Positions 1 through 6,081 are shown, counted from the stretch's first letter. The stretch is 6,623 bases of DNA from Actinomycetes bacterium (GCA_021827285.1 JAKAWM010000164.1:1-6623); one strand, 5' to 3'. The notes: generated by a model not told the origin, from the sequence alone. Made by a program: numbers and translations.

Positions 1-2
1 GC

Positions 3-41
3 AAAGCGCAGCTTCTCGAAGAGCTCAGCCGCCACCTCTAG
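3..41 (+). CDS. Possible 3' end of an unidentified gene, convergent to parB
   Basis: The plus-strand frame beginning at base 3 reads KAQLLEELSRHL and then a TAG stop at 39-41, which resembles a helical protein C-terminus. If real, a gene to the left of the window ends here and converges on parB. The evidence is only 12 codons. The opposite strand could instead hold a gene start at GTG 38-36 (MAAELFEELRF, running off the left edge). The two readings look alike because the DNA here is nearly palindromic. No family can be named for either. Confidence 0.2.
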   Translation, partial: KAQLLEELSRHL

Positions 42-56
42 CTGGCGACCAGCGGA

Positions 57-89
57 CTTTCCACAGCCTTTTGCACAGTCTGTGGATGA
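57..89. promoter_or_regulatory. Cluster of DnaA-box-like sites (possible oriC fragment)
   Basis: Three 9-mers resemble the DnaA box TTATCCACA (relaxed form TTWTNCACA). CTTTCCACA at 57-65 matches 7 of 9. TTTTGCACA at 69-77 fits the relaxed consensus fully. TGTGGATGA at 81-89 is an inverted copy reading TCATCCACA on the minus strand (8 of 9). They lie within 33 bases, two on one strand and one opposed, which is a spacing seen in bacterial origins. The outer two also form a 7-bp inverted repeat (TCCACAG / CTGTGGA, 60-66 and 80-86), so a plain hairpin is the main alternative. No AT-rich unwinding element is visible inside the window. Confidence 0.4.
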
Positions 90-255
90 GGTCGAGACGG
101 GCGACTCTCAACTGTCGCCTAAGCCTAAGGGTGGAAAGCCTAGGAGCCGGGCCTTCCGGGATGGGCAGGGTGCCGTTAGCACGTGGAGCAACTGGCGCAG
201 CCCGTTTTGCCCGGCCGGGCTCAGCCTCTGCCCGTGCCTCCAAATCGTTGCCGGC

Positions 256-1134
256 CTAGCTACCGGGTTCAGTCATCGCCCGGTAGATCCGCTCAAGGTC
301 CTCGAGACTGGCGAATTCGATCACGACTTTGCCTCGTTTGGCTCCCATGTCTACCTTGACTCTGGTACCCAAGTGGTCGGCGAGCAGCTCTTCTAGTTCC
401 AGGATCCCCGGAGGTCGCAGCCGTCCCGGGGGAGCCGGTCGAGGGTTGGGCGCTTCGTCTGGTACAGACTGGTTGTGCTGGCGTACCGCTTCCTCGGCGG
501 CCCGGACCGACAGCTGTTCGGAGGCAATGCGGCGGGCGAGGGCTTCTTGGAACAGTCGATCCGGTGTACCCAGGAGAGCCCGAGCGTGACCTGCACTCAA
601 ACGACCCTCGGCAAGCAGGCGCTGTACAGAGGGAGGGAGCTGAAAGAGCCTTAGCGAGTTAGTGATGGCTACGCGGCTTTTGCCGACCCTTGCCGACAAT
701 TGCTCATGGGTCAGGCCGAAGTCCTCGATCAGTTGTTGGTAGGCGGCAGCCTCCTCTAAGGGAGTGAGGTCCTCCCGATTGAGGTTTTCTATGAGAGCGT
801 GTTCCAGCGTTTCGCTTTCACTCACCGTGCGAATGATGGCGGGTATGGTGGCCAAGCCGGCCCGCCGAGCGGCCCGCCAGCGTCGCTCCCCTGCGATCAG
901 CTCGTAAGAGTCATCCTCCGTCCTCCTCACCAATACGGGCTGCAGCACCCCGACCTCACGAATGGACGCGGTCAGGGAGGCCAGGTTTTCCTCGTCGATG
1001 TGCACCCGCGGCTGGTGCGGGTTCGGTTGGACCGCCGTGACGGGCAACTCCGTCATCAACGTTGCGTGGTCCCTCAGGACCTCGGTAGGGATCAGGGCAC
1101 CTAGGCCCTTACCCAACCCGCTGCGCCGCGCCAC
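256..1134 (-). CDS. parB: Chromosome-partitioning protein ParB (CTPase clamp)
   Basis: ParB binds parS, hydrolyses CTP to load and slide as a clamp along DNA, and works with ParA to segregate newly replicated origins. The 292-residue product has the full family architecture. A short N-terminal ParA-contact segment (GLGKGLGALIP, residues 6-16) is followed by the N-terminal CTP-binding domain with the hallmark GERRWRA at 82-88 and the ENLNRED box at 116-122. A helix-turn-helix parS-binding domain lies around 142-165. A variable Pro-rich linker (about 222-243) precedes a C-terminal dimerisation domain. The GTG start at 1134-1132 is chosen because a near-ideal ribosome binding site lies just upstream and the conserved N-terminus begins here. 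The gene overlaps the end of parA by 26 bases, so the two are co-transcribed and probably translationally coupled. Confidence 0.96.
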   Translation of the reverse strand: MARRSGLGKGLGALIPTEVLRDHATLMTELPVTAVQPNPHQPRVHIDEENLASLTASIREVGVLQPVLVRRTEDDSYELIAGERRWRAARRAGLATIPAIIRTVSESETLEHALIENLNREDLTPLEEAAAYQQLIEDFGLTHEQLSARVGKSRVAITNSLRLFQLPPSVQRLLAEGRLSAGHARALLGTPDRLFQEALARRIASEQLSVRAAEEAVRQHNQSVPDEAPNPRPAPPGRLRPPGILELEELLADHLGTRVKVDMGAKRGKVVIEFASLEDLERIYRAMTEPGS

Positions 1135-2158
1135 CGCTCACCTCCTTGGCTAACTCTCGATAGGCAGTCGCGCCCCTGGATGTGGGGTCGAAGAGAATAA
1201 TGGGCTGTCCAAAGGACGGCGCCTCTGAAAGCCGGACCGTCCGAGGTACGACATTGCGGCAGACGCGGTCCCCGAAGTGGTTGCGTACTTCCTCGACCAC
1301 CTGTTCAGCCAGTCGAGTCCGGGCGTCGTACATGGTCATGATGATCGTGCTCACGCTAAGCCCCGGGTTCAGGTTGGCCCGGACGCGCTCGATGTTCCTG
1401 AGTAGCTGTCCAAGTCCCTCAAGGGGGTAGTACTCGCATTGGATTGGCACCGCCACCTCTCCCGCAGCAGCGAGGGCATTAACGGTGAGCAGGCCAAGTG
1501 AGGGAGGGCAGTCGATAAGCACATAGTCGAAGTCGTCTGTGACCGTAGCAAGAGCTCGCTTGAGCCTCAGCTCTCTACTAAACACAGGCACGAGCTCGAT
1601 CTCAGCGCCAGCCAAGTCGATGGTGGCTGGGATGAGAAAGAGATTGCGCAGGCTGGTAGGTTCGATGCAGTCCTCGATAGGCACGTCATGGAGGATTACG
1701 TCGTAGATTGAGCTGTCGAGGTTGCGGGCGTTCACCCCCAGACCAGTAGTGGCGTTGCCTTGGGGATCGAGGTCAACCACAAGGACTCGGTAACCAAGCT
1801 CAGCGAGAGCTGCCCCCAGGTTCACTGCCGTGGTGGTCTTGCCCACCCCACCCTTTTGGTTGGCGATAGCCATAATCCGTGGCAAGGTCGGGCTCTTCGC
1901 CGGTGCCGCGGTCGCGGAGGCGAGACCCTCCGCCACCTCTTTGAGACGGGCGGCCTGATTGGCATCCAGGCTGAGACCCTCCTCAGGTGGGCGGCTACTG
2001 CCTCGCTTGGCACCGCTTGGGCCCGTCCCGAGCTTGGGGTTAGGCGCGCCGCCAACCTCTTCTACATGCTCAGGTGCTCCACGAGCCGTTAGGGGCTCCG
2101 CTTGGGAGCTGCCCTGAGCGCTAAGAGCCTCGCGCTCAGTTTGTTTGGTAGTGGTCAT
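1109..2158 (-). CDS. parA: Chromosome-partitioning ATPase ParA (Soj family)
   Basis: ParA is a deviant-Walker ATPase. Its ATP dimer binds DNA non-specifically, and ParB-stimulated hydrolysis drives movement of ParB-parS complexes. With the ATG start at 2158 the product has 349 residues. The deviant Walker A motif KGGVGKTTT is at 102-110, the A' motif VVDLDPQGN at 127-135 and Walker B YVLIDCPPS at 212-220. The first 93 or so residues are a polar, Ala/Gly/Pro-rich extension before the ATPase core, a feature shared with actinobacterial ParA. A TTG 13 codons upstream (2197) is possible but has no ribosome binding site. The ATG is preceded by AGGA (2169-2172) at 10 bases, which is modest. The gene follows rsmG after a 171-base gap with a parS site and overlaps parB. 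Confidence 0.95.
   Translation of the reverse strand: MTTTKQTEREALSAQGSSQAEPLTARGAPEHVEEVGGAPNPKLGTGPSGAKRGSSRPPEEGLSLDANQAARLKEVAEGLASATAAPAKSPTLPRIMAIANQKGGVGKTTTAVNLGAALAELGYRVLVVDLDPQGNATTGLGVNARNLDSSIYDVILHDVPIEDCIEPTSLRNLFLIPATIDLAGAEIELVPVFSRELRLKRALATVTDDFDYVLIDCPPSLGLLTVNALAAAGEVAVPIQCEYYPLEGLGQLLRNIERVRANLNPGLSVSTIIMTMYDARTRLAEQVVEEVRNHFGDRVCRNVVPRTVRLSEAPSFGQPIILFDPTSRGATAYRELAKEVSGGAAQRVG
1138..1147 (-). promoter_or_regulatory. Strong ribosome binding site of parB inside parA
   Basis: On the minus strand AAGGAGGTGA, a near-full anti-16S match, ends three bases before the parB GTG. It lies within the last codons of parA. It fixes the parB start and suggests that ParB is translated efficiently in its own right rather than only by read-through from parA. 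Confidence 0.85.
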
Positions 2159-2329
2159 CCAGTAACCATCCTGTCTCGTGAGCCCAAGTAGCAGCAAGCG
2201 TTGGTTGTGACTTGGCGAGGCGTCGATTTAGGGGCCGGCGGTAGATCCTCCTCCTAGCGGGCGGGGAGGTGGTGTTTGCAGCCAGTCGGGGAGGTGCGGT
2301 GGACGAGCCGGATGTACCACGTGAAACAT
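2159..2329 (-). other. rsmG-parA intergenic region
   Basis: This 171-base gap is the only sizeable break in the minus-strand gene run. It holds the parS site at its rsmG-proximal end and probably a promoter for parAB, although no convincing -35/-10 pair stands out. On the minus strand a purine run, AGGAGGAGG (centred near 2253), looks like a ribosome binding site, but no usable start codon follows at the right distance, so it may be fortuitous. No small gene is evident. Confidence 0.5.
2313..2328 (-). promoter_or_regulatory. parS: parS centromere-like site (ParB binding)
   Basis: On the minus strand the 16-mer reads TGTTTCACGTGGTACA. It matches the canonical parS TGTTTCACGTGAAACA at 14 of 16 positions, and the variant ending GGAACA at 15 of 16. 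The CACGTG core and the entire left arm are intact. ParB nucleates here to build the partition complex. The site begins two bases after the rsmG stop codon and lies upstream of parA, a location where parS is common in actinobacteria. Binding could also repress parAB transcription. Confidence 0.85.
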
Positions 2330-3052
2330 TCAGAAGAGCGGACGTTTGGCTGGGATGCCATCCCTACGTGGGTACGCTAGAGGGCAAAGCTTCTCGGCGG
2401 TGATCACAGCAATGGAGGTTGGTCCGGCTGGCGTCCCTACCACCTGAGTCCCCTGCCATCGAAGCCCCAGTTCTGCCAACCCTCTCTCTGGCCAGCGGCT
2501 CGTGCCATAGCCGGGCCTTGTGCCGTCGCCGGGGGTCGTGCCGTCGCCGGGGGTCGTGCCGTCGCCGGGGGTCGCCGGTGGGTCGGCCACCAGCAACTTG
2601 CCGCCCTCCTCGAGGAGAGGGGCGCCACACTCAGCGGTGACCGCCGGCAGTGCGAAGCCTCTGGCCGTTACGAGTTTGGCCTGATGGCGGAGCGAACCGC
2701 GCCCCGCCACCTCAGCGCGCTCGCAAAGGACGCTAACGCGAGGAGCCAAGCCCACGGACTTGACAGTGCGGTCCAGCCACGTCGCTTTACGGTGGTTGCT
2801 GTCGAGCAAGACCCACCTGCTGTCTGGCCAGGCCCAGGCCAGCAGCAATCCGGGGATGCCGGCACCGCTCCCCAGGTCAATGGCGAGGCCGCTGAACTCC
2901 TGGGGCACGGCCAGCACGAAGGCAAGGCTGCGTGCGACGTGCTCAGTGACAGGAGCTGGTCCGATGAACCCAGCCTCTTGTGCTAACTGTAAATAGGGCC
3001 CGAAGGCCTTGAGAGCCGGTTCAACTCTGGCCGCGAGAGCGGCGGCCCTCAT
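2330..3052 (-). CDS. rsmG: 16S rRNA (guanine-N7) methyltransferase RsmG (GidB)
   Basis: RsmG uses S-adenosylmethionine to methylate N7 of G527 (E. coli numbering) in the 530 loop of 16S rRNA. In several bacteria its loss gives low-level streptomycin resistance. The 240-residue product carries the SAM-binding motif I as IDLGSGAGIPGL (58-69), the acidic strand end VLLDS (81-85), RAE (112-114), VTARGFA (128-134) and the family C-terminus near PRRDGIPAKRPL (228-239). The N-terminal part before motif I is short and divergent. Between residues 162 and 185 lies an unusual insert of four PGDGT-like units encoded by an 18-bp tandem repeat. The ATG overlaps the jag stop as ATGA, so translation is coupled. 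Confidence 0.93.
   Translation of the reverse strand: MRAAALAARVEPALKAFGPYLQLAQEAGFIGPAPVTEHVARSLAFVLAVPQEFSGLAIDLGSGAGIPGLLLAWAWPDSRWVLLDSNHRKATWLDRTVKSVGLAPRVSVLCERAEVAGRGSLRHQAKLVTARGFALPAVTAECGAPLLEEGGKLLVADPPATPGDGTTPGDGTTPGDGTRPGYGTSRWPERGLAELGLRWQGTQVVGTPAGPTSIAVITAEKLCPLAYPRRDGIPAKRPLF
2504..2575 (-). repeat. 18-bp tandem repeat inside rsmG
   Basis: The plus-strand unit GCCGTCGCCGGGGGTCGT occurs at 2522-2539 and 2540-2557 without change, and at 2558-2575 with only the last base changed. A degenerate fourth unit (five mismatches) lies at 2504-2521. In RsmG this encodes PGDGTT, PGDGTT, PGDGTR and PGYGTS. Because the unit is a multiple of three, copy-number changes would leave the frame intact. 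Near-identity of the three units points to recent expansion. Confidence 0.93.
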
Positions 3053-3960
3053 TCGGCCGATAGCTCCCCGGGAGGCGCCGACGCGTCAGTGGGGACGATC
3101 ACCACCCGACGATGAGGGTCCTCGCCTTCAGAGATGGTTGCGACCCCGCTCATGGAGTTGACGGTGTCATGCACTGTTTTGCGGTCGGCCGCGTTCATCG
3201 GCTCCAGGGCGTGCCGACTGTTTGTCGCCCGCACCGTGGCCGCCACGCTCTCCACGAAGCGGACAAGTGCTTCCTGGCGGCGCTTACGGTAGCCGTTGAT
3301 ATCCAGCACCAGTCTGGGCCCGGATGGGCTGCCCCTCCTCTGCAAGATAGCCCGGGTCAGCTCTTGTAGCGCCATGAGGGTCGTCCCCTTGGGACCGATG
3401 AGCGCGCCCAGGTCATCGCCTTCAATGGACAGCTCGACCGTGTCATCTCCTATTTCGTGAGCAAGGACTGTTGCTGGCACGCCAAGCTCCGCCAGGAGGC
3501 CCTTCAAGAACTCTTCTCCCCGCTGGATCTGCTCTTGGACAGGTAGCTCGGCCGCAGTACCCGCGGGTGAACCATCCCTACCAGCACTGTTTGATCTTTG
3601 TGCCCGGCGGTGGAGGGCAGGATCGTGCTCTGCCGTGCCGTCAATACTTGTCATGTTCGCCTGTCCCTCACGACGGTTCTCAACCTTCTTGGCCGAACTT
3701 ACACGGGGCGGTTCGGGCGCAGGTGTCGCAGCTGCGCCCCCTGATCGGCGCCGACGGTCCCGCCTCTCCGCCTTTGCTCTCGGGTAACGGGGACGCACGC
3801 GAGCGCGTACCCGAGCCTCCTCTTTGAGCCTGCCGAACAACCCTGTCTTGGGCTCTGTCAGGACTTCTATTTCGGCATCACCCTCGCCTACGCCTAGTTG
3901 CTCGAGCGCGTACCTTTTGGCCTCTTCAATGCTGTGGCCGGTTGTCTCGACCCACTCCAT
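3049..3960 (-). CDS. khpB: RNA-binding protein Jag/KhpB (SpoIIIJ-associated)
   Basis: Jag/KhpB is a cytoplasmic RNA-binding protein. In Firmicutes it pairs with KhpA and influences cell elongation and division, and its gene nearly always follows yidC. The 303-residue product has three parts. A Jag_N domain spans residues 1-56, with the typical EEAKRYALEQLGVG and KTGLFGRLKEEARVRARV segments. A charged, low-complexity linker follows (about 57-140). A KH domain carries the GPKG loop at 189-192, and an R3H domain carries the RKTVH (RxxxH) signature at 260-264. The ATG at 3960 is chosen because it begins exactly at Jag_N. The frame stays open into yidC upstream, but that part shows no domain. The start lies 4 bases after the yidC stop with a weak AGAGG ribosome binding site, and the stop overlaps the rsmG start. 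Confidence 0.93.
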   Translation of the reverse strand: MEWVETTGHSIEEAKRYALEQLGVGEGDAEIEVLTEPKTGLFGRLKEEARVRARVRPRYPRAKAERRDRRRRSGGAAATPAPEPPRVSSAKKVENRREGQANMTSIDGTAEHDPALHRRAQRSNSAGRDGSPAGTAAELPVQEQIQRGEEFLKGLLAELGVPATVLAHEIGDDTVELSIEGDDLGALIGPKGTTLMALQELTRAILQRRGSPSGPRLVLDINGYRKRRQEALVRFVESVAATVRATNSRHALEPMNAADRKTVHDTVNSMSGVATISEGEDPHRRVVIVPTDASAPPGELSAE

Positions 3961-3964
3961 GTTG

Positions 3965-4990
3965 TCAGCGCCTCTTGCGTTTACGGTTGTGGCCCCCTTG
4001 CCGCTTGGCAGGAGGGCGCCTGGTTGGGTTGTCCGCGGGACCCTGGTTACTGGCCGGGACGTTGGCAGGGCGCCCTTCGGGCAAACGGTCGTGGGTGGCG
4101 CGCGGAGATCCGTTTCGGCGTGCTTCAGGCAGGGCTTTGGGTGGTGTGTGCTCGATCTGGGAGAAGCGCGCTTCGACAACACCCAGGTCCTGTGCCACCA
4201 GGGCCTTGACTTTGGGGTCGAAGCGGTACATCGCCCATTGCTGGCCCACCCGGAACAGGGCCGATACGGCATAGTAAAGGACCAGTGCGGAAGCGAAGCG
4301 TATCGATATAACACCGAACACGATGGGGAAGAACCTCATGAACTTCAATTGCGAGTTTGCTTGCTGGTTCTGGCGGGCCATCGGGTTCAAGTTCATGATC
4401 TGGACTTGCTGGTAGTAGTTGGCCGCGATCATGACTAGCAGCAGGAACATGGTCCCAAAGATCTCAGCGATCCCCAGGCCCGTGCTGATGGCCGTCCACG
4501 CGCTCTGAGCGAGGTCGAGCCCAAAGGCGTGGATCGTGGCTCCCTGCCCCCTTGCCGCACTCTTGACTAAGTCGTGGTACATCCGCGTCTTGGGATTGAT
4601 ATAGAGCGGCATCGCCCTACAGGCGAGGCCCACGCACTTGGCCGGGCCCTTGTTGCCCAACCCGACGATCACCCTGTAAAGGACGTAGAAAAGAGGTAGC
4701 GGTATGAGCGAGGGAACGCACCCGCCCAGCGGATTGACGCCCTCCTGCCGGTACAGCTCCGTCACCGCTTGGTTGAAGGCTAACTTGTCGTTGCGGTGCT
4801 GCTCCTGAAGCTGCTTCACACGTGGTTGCAGCTTCTGCATGGCGAGCATGGAGCGGGTCGACTTGAGGGTAAAGGGCACGACCAGCGCCATGAAGGTGAT
4901 CCCGAGCAGGATGATGGCGATGGCGTAGTTGGGGATCACGGCGTAGAACCCAGCCAGGATCCACCCAACCAGCCGGTATAGAGCGGTCAT
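3965..4990 (-). CDS. yidC: Membrane protein insertase YidC (Oxa1/Alb3 family)
   Basis: YidC inserts membrane proteins into the cytoplasmic membrane, alone or with SecYEG. The 341-residue product is the short form without the large periplasmic domain of Gram-negative YidC. The first membrane segment is around 16-40 and is followed by the conserved KSTRSM, placing the hydrophilic-groove Arg at about 46. A coiled cytoplasmic hairpin follows (about 50-85), then NPLGGC (86-91). Further hydrophobic segments lie near 93-111, 165-193 and 220-247, ending in LVLYYAVSALFRVGQQ. The C-terminus is hydrophilic and ends in a highly basic stretch (NRKRKRR), consistent with ribosome docking. The ATG overlaps the yidD stop as ATGA, and jag follows after 4 bases, giving the classical yidD-yidC-jag unit. 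Confidence 0.95.
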   Translation of the reverse strand: MTALYRLVGWILAGFYAVIPNYAIAIILLGITFMALVVPFTLKSTRSMLAMQKLQPRVKQLQEQHRNDKLAFNQAVTELYRQEGVNPLGGCVPSLIPLPLFYVLYRVIVGLGNKGPAKCVGLACRAMPLYINPKTRMYHDLVKSAARGQGATIHAFGLDLAQSAWTAISTGLGIAEIFGTMFLLLVMIAANYYQQVQIMNLNPMARQNQQANSQLKFMRFFPIVFGVISIRFASALVLYYAVSALFRVGQQWAMYRFDPKVKALVAQDLGVVEARFSQIEHTPPKALPEARRNGSPRATHDRLPEGRPANVPASNQGPADNPTRRPPAKRQGGHNRKRKRR

Positions 4991-5307
4991 CCGTTGCTGC
5001 CGCGTACGTTACGGGCCGGCCATGTGGCCGCAAGTGCCTGGAGGTCTGGCACCGGATCTGGGCCGAAGCCACCGCCAGGACGGCACCGCGCCAGACGGCG
5101 TAGGGCGAGGGCCAATCCTCGTCGTGCCCCGAAGCGCTGCAACGCTTCGCTCGCGTACTCGGAGCAGGAAGGAATGTAACGGCAGGTGGGGAGGCGGTGG
5201 GCTGTCACGGCTCGGTACACGCCGATCAGGGAGATCAGAGCCCTAACGGCCAGGTCACGGCGAGACCCGCTGTCCGCCGACGAACCTGGCGGATAGGGGC
5301 TCCTCAA
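4987..5307 (-). CDS. yidD: Membrane protein insertion efficiency factor YidD
   Basis: YidD is a small, membrane-associated protein that improves YidC-dependent insertion. The product (106 residues from the chosen start) contains the family core LISLIGVYRAVTAHRLPTCR, then YIPSCSEYA and the C-terminal GPDPVP, with conserved cysteines at 42, 48 and 75. The start is inferred. The TTG at 5307-5305 overlaps the rnpA stop (TTGA) and is the only usual start codon close to the conserved region. It leaves about 20 poorly conserved leading residues. The same frame stays open upstream through all of rnpA to an ATG at 5712, but that longer form has no recognisable extra domain. The stop overlaps the yidC ATG. 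Confidence 0.9.
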   Translation of the reverse strand: MRSPYPPGSSADSGSRRDLAVRALISLIGVYRAVTAHRLPTCRYIPSCSEYASEALQRFGARRGLALALRRLARCRPGGGFGPDPVPDLQALAATWPARNVRGSNG

Positions 5308-5717
5308 CCGTCCGTGGCGTCCCGCCCGGCCCTGGGCAGCCGTGGGTGCTCGCCCACCCCTGGGCTGGCTGAGGGTGGCTGAGGACTGTGGCTGGATTGT
5401 CCTGCGGTGAGCGCGGCTACGGCGGTGTAGAGGTCTCTCTGAACGGCCTGGAAGTTGAGCACCGACGCTTGGGGCTGGGTGCGCACCAAGTACTTGCCCG
5501 GTGGCAGCGGCTCTAGCCGGCGCACTGCCTCGCGCAACCGCCTGCGCAGACGGTTGCGTACGACGGCGTTGCCCACCCGTTTGCTGATGCTGAAGGCCCA
5601 GGCCGGTGGCTCCGGGCCCAAGGAAGGGCACCAGGATACGGTCAGCGGGCCGGAGCGTGCCGACCTGGCCCGATGAAACTCCTTGAAGCCGGAGCGCCCT
5701 CTTACGCGCCATATCAA
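5304..5717 (-). CDS. rnpA: Ribonuclease P protein component RnpA
   Basis: RnpA is the protein subunit of RNase P; it helps the catalytic RNA bind the 5' leader of precursor tRNAs. The 137-residue product has the conserved N-terminal strand region with F11, the segment SGPLTVSW (22-29), AFSISKRVGNAVVRNRLRRR (41-60) bearing the RNR signature, and the late helix region GKYLVRTQPQASVLNF. The last 30 or so residues are Ser/Pro/Gly-rich and unconserved. The TTG at 5717-5715, overlapping the rpmH stop as TTGA, gives an N-terminus MIWRVRGRSGF that begins at the usual place. No ribosome binding site is seen, so expression would rely on coupling to rpmH. The alternative ATG at 5852, which would contain all of rpmH, is treated as a finding. 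Confidence 0.9.
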   Translation of the reverse strand: MIWRVRGRSGFKEFHRARSARSGPLTVSWCPSLGPEPPAWAFSISKRVGNAVVRNRLRRRLREAVRRLEPLPPGKYLVRTQPQASVLNFQAVQRDLYTAVAALTAGQSSHSPQPPSASPGVGEHPRLPRAGRDATDG

Positions 5718-5848
5718 ACCGTCAGCCGGTGCCGGCCTTTCAGCCGGCGCGCTTTGAGGACTGCCCGCCCGGCTTTTGTGGCCATGCGGTGCCTGAAGCC
5801 GTGGCGCCTCGCCCTGCGGCGGTTGTGGGGCTGGAAAGTGCGCTTCAC
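5714..5848 (-). CDS. rpmH: 50S ribosomal protein L34
   Basis: L34 is a small, very basic protein of the large ribosomal subunit. The 44-residue product is typical over its full length. It starts MKRTFQPHNRRRARRHGFRH, has the central helix MATKAGRAVLKARR, and ends LKGRHRLTV. It is too short for most ORF listings and was found by reading the minus strand. The start is GTG at 5848-5846, six bases after the strong AGGAGG at 5855-5860. Its TGA stop overlaps the rnpA TTG. It is the first gene of the minus-strand run. Confidence 0.96.
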   Translation of the reverse strand: MKRTFQPHNRRRARRHGFRHRMATKAGRAVLKARRLKGRHRLTV

Positions 5849-6075
5849 TCATTGCCTCCTAGTTACGACGGCTGCGCCACAAAGCTGGTCCACGTCTTGC
5901 TCAGCAAACCCCTGTGGCGCGCCCAGGGAAGATCGCCAAGAGCAGTCGGGCTGGCAGCACCAGCCAAGAAAGCTTACGGCGTCAACTCCAAGCGTAGTGA
6001 AAGACGGCGCTCAGGTGCCAGCACGCGGGTCCCAGGGCGCCACGCGTCAAGCGAGGAGCCTAGTACCGTCAAACT
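5849..6075. other. Divergent intergenic region between rpmH and the CPBP gene
   Basis: This region should hold divergent promoters. Reading the minus strand, the -35-like hexamer TTGACG occurs three times (6067-6072, 6045-6050, 5980-5985), but none has a clear -10 element at 16-18 bases. An 8-bp inverted repeat, GCGCCACA (5874-5881) and TGTGGCGC (5913-5920), is separated by 31 bases. No DnaA box fitting TTWTNCACA was found, and no RNA gene is seen. Together with the absence of dnaA this argues against a standard rpmH-dnaA origin here. Confidence 0.5.
5855..5860 (-). promoter_or_regulatory. Ribosome binding site of rpmH
   Basis: AGGAGG on the minus strand lies six bases before the rpmH GTG (5848), which is the usual distance. 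It lies only two bases before the out-of-frame ATG at 5852 that opens the rnpA frame. The spacing favours L34 but would place both starts under one site. Confidence 0.85.
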
Positions 6076-6081
6076 GTGGCC

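Larger units (their letters stand above)
1..255. other. Intergenic region downstream of parB
   Basis: No convincing complete gene is seen here. The left part (57-89) holds a cluster of DnaA-box-like 9-mers, listed separately. At 209-220 there is a perfect GC-rich palindrome, GCCCGGCCGGGC, shortly after the parB stop. It has no T-tract on either strand, so it is not a clear terminator. At 119-152 the motif CCTAAG occurs twice, followed by the related CCTAGG. Open frames through this stretch have low-complexity, Arg/Ala/Pro-rich translations with no recognisable domain and are most likely chance in GC-rich DNA. Confidence 0.5.

Noticed and set aside
175..190. CACGTG core at 180-185 as a second parS
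   Set aside because: Only about 10 of 16 positions match parS and both arms are wrong; the palindromic core alone is expected by chance.
209..220. Palindrome GCCCGGCCGGGC as parB terminator
   Set aside because: It has almost no loop and is not followed by a T-tract on the minus strand, so an intrinsic terminator cannot be claimed.
25..243. 72-residue minus-strand ORF downstream of parB
   Set aside because: TTG start, Arg/Ala/Pro-rich low-complexity translation, no domain, and it runs across the DnaA-box-like cluster.
3961..4314. Upstream extension of the jag frame (421-residue form)
   Set aside because: The Jag_N domain begins exactly at ATG 3960 just after the yidC stop; the extension lies in yidC out of frame and lacks any domain.
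3824..4438. 204-residue plus-strand ORF antisense to yidC and jag
   Set aside because: It is a shadow of two well-supported conserved genes on the minus strand and has no recognisable domain.
4814..4829. CACGTG core at 4819-4824 within yidC as a parS
   Set aside because: The flanking arms do not match the consensus and the site lies in a conserved coding stretch.
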